Part shown: piece by piece, positions 58,527-64,000 of the stretch
Layout: each line of letters starts with the position of its first letter
Numbering within the stretch: position 1 is the stretch's first letter
Assembly (NCBI GenBank): GCA_000746015.1
Contig: JQKK01000010.1
Location: forward strand, 1 to 64,000
Origin: Lachnospiraceae bacterium MA2020
GTDB taxonomy: Bacteria; Bacillota; Clostridia; Lachnospirales; Lachnospiraceae
DNA length: 64,000 nucleotides
Reading direction: 5' to 3'
The notes under the pieces: generated by a model
What the model was told of the DNA's origin: nothing
Database searches by the model: none
The model's input: only the letters and a program-made list of their open reading frames with translations
Made by a program: the position numbers and the translations under genes

Positions 58527-60113
58527 ATGAACGGATATTTTGAGTTGATAGGTGGAGAAAAGGGAGCAATAAAATTCTATCCACCGACGGATGGCGGAGA
58601 TGCAATTGATATCAAAGAATTGGAATATTATCTGAAAAAACATGGTATAGATTACAATTTGAAAGATATTAATGAAGCAATTGAGAAAAAAGAAGAAAAA
58701 ACAGTTCCACTTATTTGTCCTGTGAGTTATACTATTGACGAGGATGTTTCATTTCGTATCAGTGATGATGCAATGGAAGCTTATGCGAGATTTTATCCTC
58801 CTACACGTGATGGAAAGGGCATAGATGAAGAAGCCCTGACTCGCGAGATAAGACTTGAGAAGCTTAGGTATGGCATAGATATGAGTGCGCTTGATAAGTT
58901 CCGTGCGGACAAAAAGTATTGCACAGATTATCTTATTGCAAAAGGAGTAGCTCCGGTACAGGGTATTGACGGTGTTATCGAGTACTTCTTTAATACCGAT
59001 ACTTCTGCAAAACCTACAGTAAATGAGGATGGTACTGTTGACTTTTATCACTTAAATACAGTCGTGTCCTGTAAAAAGGGCGATAAGCTTGCAAAAATCC
59101 GCCCAGGTAAGGATGGCACTGCCGGAGTTGATGTATATGGTACAAAGTATCTTCCGAAAAAAGTAAATAAGCCGAGACTGTCATTCGGAAAGGATGTCGA
59201 GATCTCAGAAGATGGCATGGAGCTGACTGCCGGCAGGGATGGACATGTAAAGCTGCTTCAGGGAAAGGTATGTGTATTTACCGTACTTGAGATGCAGGAC
59301 ATTGGTCCGGCTACCGGAAACATTGAGAATTTCCAGGGCAATCTTCTGATCAAGGGCAATGTCATGGCAGGTTTCAAGGTAAGTGCGACGGGTGATATAG
59401 AGGTCAAGGGCGTCATAGAAAGCGCAGATGTAGAGGCCGGTGGACAGATAATTGTCGCTAAGGGCATCAATGGCTCAGGTCATGCTACTATTAAAGCAGG
59501 CACTAATATCATCGCAAAATATGTTGAAAATGCCAAATTGATCGCTGAAGGCTATATTCATGCTGATTGTCTCATGAACTGTGAGGCAAGTGCAGGTGAT
59601 TCGATCACTGTAACGGGTAAAAAAGGACTTATCGCGGGTGGAACCATCAGAGCCACCAAGTACATCGAGACCAAGAAGCTTGGTTCTGCAATGGGTGTAT
59701 TTACAGAGGCTCAGGTAGGTACTGATCCTAAGCTTAAGCTTAGGCATGAGGAGCTTATCCAAAGAAGGATGGACTTGCAAAAGGATATAGAGCGCATTAA
59801 GCCAATATTAGTTGCAACAAAGCAGAAGATTTTAAATAAGGAAAAGATAACTGACGAGTTAAGGCAGGCAACGCAGGCTTATTCACAGAAATTTGTCGCA
59901 TCAGAAAAAGAGCTTGGGGAGATCCAGAAAGAGCTGGAAGCTATCGAGACCAAGATGAAAGACAATTCTCATGGATATGTTTCTGTTTCAGAGCTGGCGT
60001 ATGCAGGCACCAGGATAATGGTAGCGGCAGATGTACTAGTGCTTAAGAACAACTATAAATATTGCAGATTCATGAAAAAGGACGGAGAGGTCAAAATGGT
60101 ACCATTTGTTTAA
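58527..60113 (+). CDS. FapA-like DUF342 protein
   Basis: The 528-residue protein has an N-terminal domain, the DUF342/FapA beta-solenoid core (about 200-400) with repeats such as VMAGFKVSATGDIEVKGVI and IIVAKGINGSGHATIKAG, and a C-terminal coiled coil (IQRRMDLQKDIERIKPILVA). FapA-type proteins occur in Firmicute motility operons, but their role is not settled. SD AGGGGG. Confidence 0.88.
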   Translation: MNGYFELIGGEKGAIKFYPPTDGGDAIDIKELEYYLKKHGIDYNLKDINEAIEKKEEKTVPLICPVSYTIDEDVSFRISDDAMEAYARFYPPTRDGKGIDEEALTREIRLEKLRYGIDMSALDKFRADKKYCTDYLIAKGVAPVQGIDGVIEYFFNTDTSAKPTVNEDGTVDFYHLNTVVSCKKGDKLAKIRPGKDGTAGVDVYGTKYLPKKVNKPRLSFGKDVEISEDGMELTAGRDGHVKLLQGKVCVFTVLEMQDIGPATGNIENFQGNLLIKGNVMAGFKVSATGDIEVKGVIESADVEAGGQIIVAKGINGSGHATIKAGTNIIAKYVENAKLIAEGYIHADCLMNCEASAGDSITVTGKKGLIAGGTIRATKYIETKKLGSAMGVFTEAQVGTDPKLKLRHEELIQRRMDLQKDIERIKPILVATKQKILNKEKITDELRQATQAYSQKFVASEKELGEIQKELEAIETKMKDNSHGYVSVSELAYAGTRIMVAADVLVLKNNYKYCRFMKKDGEVKMVPFV

Positions 60114-60159
60114 TCTTGCAATTAAGGATATCCAAATGTAGTATTAAAGGGAGGTTTTT

Positions 60160-60477
60160 ATGGCAATAAGTCCGATTGTGCTTAATGGAACTATTACCGC
60201 ATCTCAGAATGTATCTGCTTACAAGGCACATGATGACTCAAAGGCTGCAATCTTGCAAAGCAATACGCATACAAAGATTGAGCATCAGATTGAAAAAAAG
60301 CTGAGTCGCGTGAGGGAGCAGGATGATACAGAGATGAAACACAAAGGATTTGACGCGCGCGAGAAGGGCAGCAATGAGTATGAGGGTGACGGAGGAAAAC
60401 ACAGGCACACCGAGTACAAAAGCGAGGACGGCGCGGTCTATGTAAAAGAAAAAGGTGGGTTTGATATATCAATATGA
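60160..60477 (+). CDS. Small conserved motility-cluster protein
   Basis: The 105-residue hydrophilic protein has no membrane segment. It has a charged helix (KIEHQIEKKLSRVREQDD) and a His/Gly/Lys-rich C-terminus (GDGGKHRHTEYKSEDGA). SD GGGAGG. Its stop overlaps the next start (ATGA). Function not known. Confidence 0.7.
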   Translation: MAISPIVLNGTITASQNVSAYKAHDDSKAAILQSNTHTKIEHQIEKKLSRVREQDDTEMKHKGFDAREKGSNEYEGDGGKHRHTEYKSEDGAVYVKEKGGFDISI

Positions 60478-62609
60478 CGGGAATAGAAATCGTACTCCTT
60501 CTTTCGGGAGGTCTTATATTTACATTGAGTTTCCTGTTGCCTTCATCTTCTAATGATGAGAGCACCGACAGTGAGATAACTACTCAGGGGAGTGAAAAGT
60601 TGAATCGTACCCTTGATCGCATGATGGATGCGAAGGAAACTGAGATCCGTCACAGAGTAAGGGAGATTGCCGATGATGAGGCAGTAGAGGCCGGCAATTC
60701 AACAAAGAGAAACCTTGAGCGTATTACAAATGAGAAGATCATGGCTGTTGACGAGTATTCAAAGACAGTGCTTGATGCAATAGAAAAGAATCATCAGGAA
60801 GTGATCTTTCTATATGATATGCTGAATAATAAATCAGTAGATCTGAAAAATACTATACGAAAAGCTGAGCAGACTAAAAAAGAAGTTGAAGCAGAGAGGG
60901 CGGCTGAGGAGCAGAGAGCTGCACAGGTTGTGCAGGCTGCACGTGCTCTGAGAGTTGCTGAAGATAAGCATAAAGCTGATGTTGAAGCTTCAAAACAGCT
61001 ATTTAACGCTATGGAGAGCGCAGCTGAGAGTAACAGGGTTCATAAAGAGCCCGTGACTCAGGCTACACCTATTATGGAGCGCATTAAAAAGCTTAAGGAT
61101 GAGCAGACAGCTGATTCTGAAAAGCCTGCAGCTAAGCGTACAGAGGCTATCATGCCTTCTCCGGCTGAGATAGAGTCTGGATTTTTGTCAAACGGACAGC
61201 TGAAGCCTGCACCGCAAAAGCCTGTTGCTCCGGTCAGACCTGCAGTTGCAAGTCAGGCGGTAAGGACTACTGCGCAGGGTGTAAGACCTGCATCACAGGT
61301 TGCTGCGTCTCAGGTTTCTAAGCCTGCAGCGGCAGCAAAGCCTGCAGCGGCAGCAAAGCCTGCAGCTACAGCAGTGAAGACAGCATCAACAGCGGCAAGA
61401 CCAGCAGCAACAGCTACAAGATCAGCTGCAGCAGCAAAGCCTGCAGCTACAACTCAGACTGCGGCAGCAAGGTCTGCAACTACAGCTGTGAAGACCGCGT
61501 CAACAGCGGCAAAGCCAGCAACTGCTGCAACAAGAGTGACAGCTACGACAAAGCCTGCAGCTACAGCTAAACCAGCAGCTACGGCAGTGAAAACTGCTGC
61601 AACTGCAAAAACAGCGCCTGCGGCAACAAGACCTGCAGCCACTACAACCGCAAGACCAGCAGCAACAGCAGCAAAGCCGGCAGCTGCAGCAGCAAGGCCG
61701 GCAGCAACAGCAGCCAGAACAGTGCAGACAGCTCAGCAGGCTACAGCTAAACAGGTGCAGACGATTAAAAGTGCATCTGGTGCGGCAGCAAGGACTGCGG
61801 TAACGGCAACAACTGCAAAGGCCGGACAGGTTGTAAGAACAGCGGCAGCGGTTAAGAGCGAAAATAAGAGTAATACTTCAAAAGAGGCTGAGCTTGAAAG
61901 AATGCTCGCTGAGCTTTCAAATTCATCTGGCACAAGGAAGTCAGCAATGGACAGGCTCAGGACAAAAAATGAGCAAAGTGCGGCAACAAAGGTTGAAGCA
62001 AAGCCGGCAGTAAAGACTGTGGCAAAGCCAAAAACTGATGAGCTGGAGATACCTGAGATAGATCTTTCCAAAACCGAGCCTCTTGCTATGGAAGAGCCTC
62101 TTGTTATAGACGAGATAGTATCTATCGAAGAGCCTGTAATAGATAATGATAAGATAAGTATTGATGATCCTGTACTTATCGATGAACCGGTTTTCCTCGA
62201 AAATCCTTTTGATAATGTAAAGAAGGTTGCAAAGCCTAAAGCTGTACAGGCGGCTGAAAAGAAAGAAATGCCGATAAAGCCTGCATTTGAGATAAAAGCA
62301 GTCAGAGAGGCATTACCATCTGAAGTGGCTGAGACGGAGGAGACAATGGTTGAATACGAAGAGCCTATTGAGGCTTCGGAGCCTGTGAGGGATGATGTGC
62401 CTAATATGAGAATTGTGCTTGAGGAGCAGGCAAAGAGCGCTCCTGTAGCAATTTCCAATGGTGGATTGAGCAGGAACGAGCAGGTTCTTGCAATGCATCA
62501 TGAGGGCAAAACCAACATAGAGATTGCAAAGGCACTTGCTATGGGTGTAGGCGAGGTTAAGCTTGTAGTCGGTCTTTATGATAAAGAAAACAAGGGAGCT
62601 AAGGTATAA
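60474..62609 (+). CDS. Membrane-anchored Ala/Lys/Thr-rich protein with C-terminal HTH-like end (DUF6115-like)
   Basis: The 711-residue protein has an N-terminal membrane helix (EIVLLLSGGLIFTLSFLL), a coiled coil (about 30-180), a long low-complexity region (about 245-465) of KPAATA/TAARPA units, an acidic stretch with EEPLVIDE-like units, and a C-terminal helix-turn-helix-like block NEQVLAMHHEGKTNIEIAKA then MGVGEVKLVVGLY. The end matches DUF6115-type proteins found after fliA/fapA in Firmicutes. Function unknown; I infer a cell-envelope scaffold. Confidence 0.75.
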   Translation: MTGIEIVLLLSGGLIFTLSFLLPSSSNDESTDSEITTQGSEKLNRTLDRMMDAKETEIRHRVREIADDEAVEAGNSTKRNLERITNEKIMAVDEYSKTVLDAIEKNHQEVIFLYDMLNNKSVDLKNTIRKAEQTKKEVEAERAAEEQRAAQVVQAARALRVAEDKHKADVEASKQLFNAMESAAESNRVHKEPVTQATPIMERIKKLKDEQTADSEKPAAKRTEAIMPSPAEIESGFLSNGQLKPAPQKPVAPVRPAVASQAVRTTAQGVRPASQVAASQVSKPAAAAKPAAAAKPAATAVKTASTAARPAATATRSAAAAKPAATTQTAAARSATTAVKTASTAAKPATAATRVTATTKPAATAKPAATAVKTAATAKTAPAATRPAATTTARPAATAAKPAAAAARPAATAARTVQTAQQATAKQVQTIKSASGAAARTAVTATTAKAGQVVRTAAAVKSENKSNTSKEAELERMLAELSNSSGTRKSAMDRLRTKNEQSAATKVEAKPAVKTVAKPKTDELEIPEIDLSKTEPLAMEEPLVIDEIVSIEEPVIDNDKISIDDPVLIDEPVFLENPFDNVKKVAKPKAVQAAEKKEMPIKPAFEIKAVREALPSEVAETEETMVEYEEPIEASEPVRDDVPNMRIVLEEQAKSAPVAISNGGLSRNEQVLAMHHEGKTNIEIAKALAMGVGEVKLVVGLYDKENKGAKV
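61200..61860 (+). repeat. Ala/Pro/Lys/Thr low-complexity coding repeat
   Basis: Irregular tandem units near GCAAAGCCTGCAGCTACA encode KPAAT, RPAAT and VKTAST blocks. The pattern is similar to the linkers in CheA but longer. Confidence 0.8.
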
Positions 62610-63022
62610 TGAAGCTGAAATATTATCTTCGCGGACTAGGGGTAGGAATGGCAGTAACGGCGATAGTACTTAGTCTTTCTTTTGCAGGCAGGGATAGAAA
62701 GCTCAGTGATGAGGAAGTTCGGGTACGCGCCAAGGAAATGGGACTTACGGAGGCACATGAGGTGCTGGCTGAGCGTAAGGCCGGCGAAGCTGATGTGACT
62801 TCGATGGAAGCTGTAGAGACAATAGATACTTTTGAGACAGAGATGCCTGTTGAAGATAATCCAGAGGAAGACTCTGTGTCAGAAGATAGTATTGTGTCTG
62901 TCAATAGTACTGTATCGAGTGATACTGTATCAAATGATACCGTTTCAGACAGTACGGTTTCAGACAGCTCTGTATCCGGAAACTCCGTTTCAACAGACGG
63001 AACGTATCATCCGGAGCCGTGA
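62609..63022 (+). CDS. Small membrane-anchored protein with VS pentad tail
   Basis: The 137-residue protein begins KLKYYLRGLGVGMAVTAIVL, a short basic start and one membrane helix, like the N-terminus of MltG/YceG-type proteins, followed by LSDEEVRVRAKEMGL. The catalytic domain is absent. The C-terminus is made of pentads ending in VS (SDTVS, NDTVS, DSTVS, DSSVS, GNSVS). It begins on the previous stop (TAATG). Function unknown. Confidence 0.7.
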   Translation: MKLKYYLRGLGVGMAVTAIVLSLSFAGRDRKLSDEEVRVRAKEMGLTEAHEVLAERKAGEADVTSMEAVETIDTFETEMPVEDNPEEDSVSEDSIVSVNSTVSSDTVSNDTVSDSTVSDSSVSGNSVSTDGTYHPEP

Positions 63023-63065
63023 CAATTGATCTGAAAAAACAATATTTATAAAAAGAGAAAATGTA

Positions 63066-63094
63066 TTGCACAACGCACCCGCGTGTGTTATAGT
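63066..63094 (+). promoter_or_regulatory. Promoter of rpsB
   Basis: TTGCAC (63066-63071) and TATAGT (63089-63094) are 17 bases apart. A GC-rich hairpin (63072-63089) lies in the spacer. A leader of about 135 bases follows. Confidence 0.65.
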
Positions 63095-63130
63095 AGTCAA
63101 GTATGTGGCTTATCATGCCCGTACTTGACT
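63095..63130 (+). promoter_or_regulatory. Hairpin at the start of the rpsB leader
   Basis: AGTCAAGTA (63095-63103) pairs perfectly with TACTTGACT (63122-63130), followed by ATTTTATT. It could end the flagellar transcript or act in the rpsB leader. Confidence 0.5.
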
Positions 63131-63234
63131 ATTTTATTAATCAGATATACTGATCTGTGGTCGGTGCCTTATGATAATGAGGTCTTCTGCAGAGCTGACG
63201 TATATCGACGCTACAAACCGTAGGAGGTAAGAAA

Positions 63235-63954
63235 ATGAGCGTTATTTCAATGAAGCAGTTACTCGAGGCAGGTGTACACTTTGGACACCAGACAAGAAGA
63301 TGGAACCCTAAGATGGCTCCTTACATCTACACAGAGAGAAATGGTATCTATATCATCGATCTTCAGAAGTCTGTAGGTAAGGTTGACGAGGCTTACAACG
63401 CAATCGGTGACATCGCAGCTAACGGCGGCACAATCCTTTTCGTTGGTACAAAGAAGCAGGCTCAGGACGCTATCAAGTCTGAGGCAGAGCGTTGCGGAAT
63501 GTACTATGTAAACGAGAGATGGCTCGGTGGTATGCTCACAAACTTCAAGACAATCCAGTCAAGAATCAAGAGACTTAAGGAAATCGAGACAATGTCTCAG
63601 GACGGTACATTCGATGTTCTTCCTAAGAAGGAAGTTGCACTTCTTCAGAAGGAGTGGGATAAGCTTGAGAAGAACCTTGGCGGTATCAAGAACATGAAGC
63701 AGATCCCAGACGCTATCTTCGTTGTAGATCCTAAGAAGGAGAAGATCTGCGTACAGGAAGCTCACAAGCTTGGTATCACTCTTGTTGGTATCGCTGATAC
63801 AAACTGCGATCCTGAGGAGCTTGATTATGTAATTCCTGGTAACGATGATGCTATCCGTGCAGTTAAGCTTATCGTTTCTAAGATGGCTGACGCTGTTATC
63901 GAGGCTAACCAGGGTGTAACTGAGGCTGATGCAGCTGAGGAAGCAGCAGAATAA
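63235..63954 (+). CDS. rpsB: 30S ribosomal protein S2
   Basis: Essential 30S protein. The 239-residue product starts with [19 protein letters not shown] and has the S2 motifs [38 protein letters not shown] and [16 protein letters not shown]. Strong SD GTAGGAGG. Codon use is that of a highly expressed gene. The downstream gene is expected to be tsf. Confidence 0.98.
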   Translation: MSVISMKQLLEAGVHFGHQTRRWNPKMAPYIYTERNGIYIIDLQKSVGKVDEAYNAIGDIAANGGTILFVGTKKQAQDAIKSEAERCGMYYVNERWLGGMLTNFKTIQSRIKRLKEIETMSQDGTFDVLPKKEVALLQKEWDKLEKNLGGIKNMKQIPDAIFVVDPKKEKICVQEAHKLGITLVGIADTNCDPEELDYVIPGNDDAIRAVKLIVSKMADAVIEANQGVTEADAAEEAAE

Positions 63955-64000
63955 TCAAATAATCAACGAGTAACATTTACTTCACTTGATTTTAAGGAGA
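63955..64000 (+). promoter_or_regulatory. Intergenic end with SD of the next gene
   Basis: AAGGAGA at the last bases is a ribosome-binding site for a gene beginning just outside the window, by synteny probably tsf (elongation factor Ts). Confidence 0.6.

Noticed and set aside
61733-62458. 241-codon minus-strand frame
   Set aside because: It is the shadow of the Ala/Thr-rich anchored protein, with low-complexity Ser/Ala composition and no start signal.

Overview
The window looks like the chromosome of a motile, strictly anaerobic low-to-moderate GC Firmicute of the Lachnospiraceae type (Butyrivibrio/Pseudobutyrivibrio-like is my inference). Signs for this are the gene order fla/che - rpsB, CodY next to topA/dprA/comM, rubrerythrin, FliY and CheC/CheD instead of CheZ, many TTG/GTG starts, a split PurH pathway and AT-rich Gram-positive promoters and terminators.

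Layout. (1) 1-2631: the 3' part of a very acidic, repeat-rich, membrane-anchored protein carrying several copies of a short motif that resembles the CheY-binding N-terminus of FliM/FliY. (2) 2655-6704: housekeeping genes hisH, hisF, ung and two separate enzymes (IMP cyclohydrolase and AICAR formyltransferase) that replace bifunctional PurH. (3) 6768-11964: an AT-rich accessory segment with a minus-strand PD-(D/E)XK nuclease-like gene, two paralogous secreted proteins with matching leaders and terminators, and between them a tight three-gene module (DUF4869-like protein, short P-loop ATPase, possible TOPRIM-like protein with a Cys/His tail). (4) 12196-18341: rubrerythrin under a palindromic operator, then comM-dprA-topA-codY. 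(5) 18424-25937: complete F-type ATP synthase operon atpZ/I-B-E-F-H-A-G-D-C, whose c subunit has the residues of a two-carboxylate Na+ site. (6) 26005-63022: one long flagellar/chemotaxis cluster: flgB-flgC-fliE-F-G-H-I-J-motE-fliK-flgD-TIGR02530-flgE-flbD-motA-motB-fliL-M-Y-cheY-fliO-P-Q-R-flhB-flhA-flhF-flhG-PilZ-cheB-A-W-C-D-orphan-fliA-fapA and three poorly known genes. (7) 63066 to the end: promoter, leader and rpsB, with the ribosome-binding site of the next gene at the edge.

How it works together. The flagellar genes give basal body, export gate, hook, stator, switch and their assembly GTPases. Chemotaxis proteins CheA/W/B/C/D/Y plus FliY phosphatase feed the switch, and a PilZ protein probably couples c-di-GMP to motility. 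CheR, receptors and filament genes are not in the window. The ATP synthase operon and the flagellar operon have nearly identical sigma-A-type promoters.

Most notable observations: a 115-117 bp four-hairpin element present twice in opposite orientation with compensatory base changes; the FliM/FliY-like motif array in the first protein; the DUF4869/P-loop/TOPRIM-like module flanked by paralogous secreted genes; the two-carboxylate c subunit; and an 8-1-8 palindrome over the rubrerythrin promoter.
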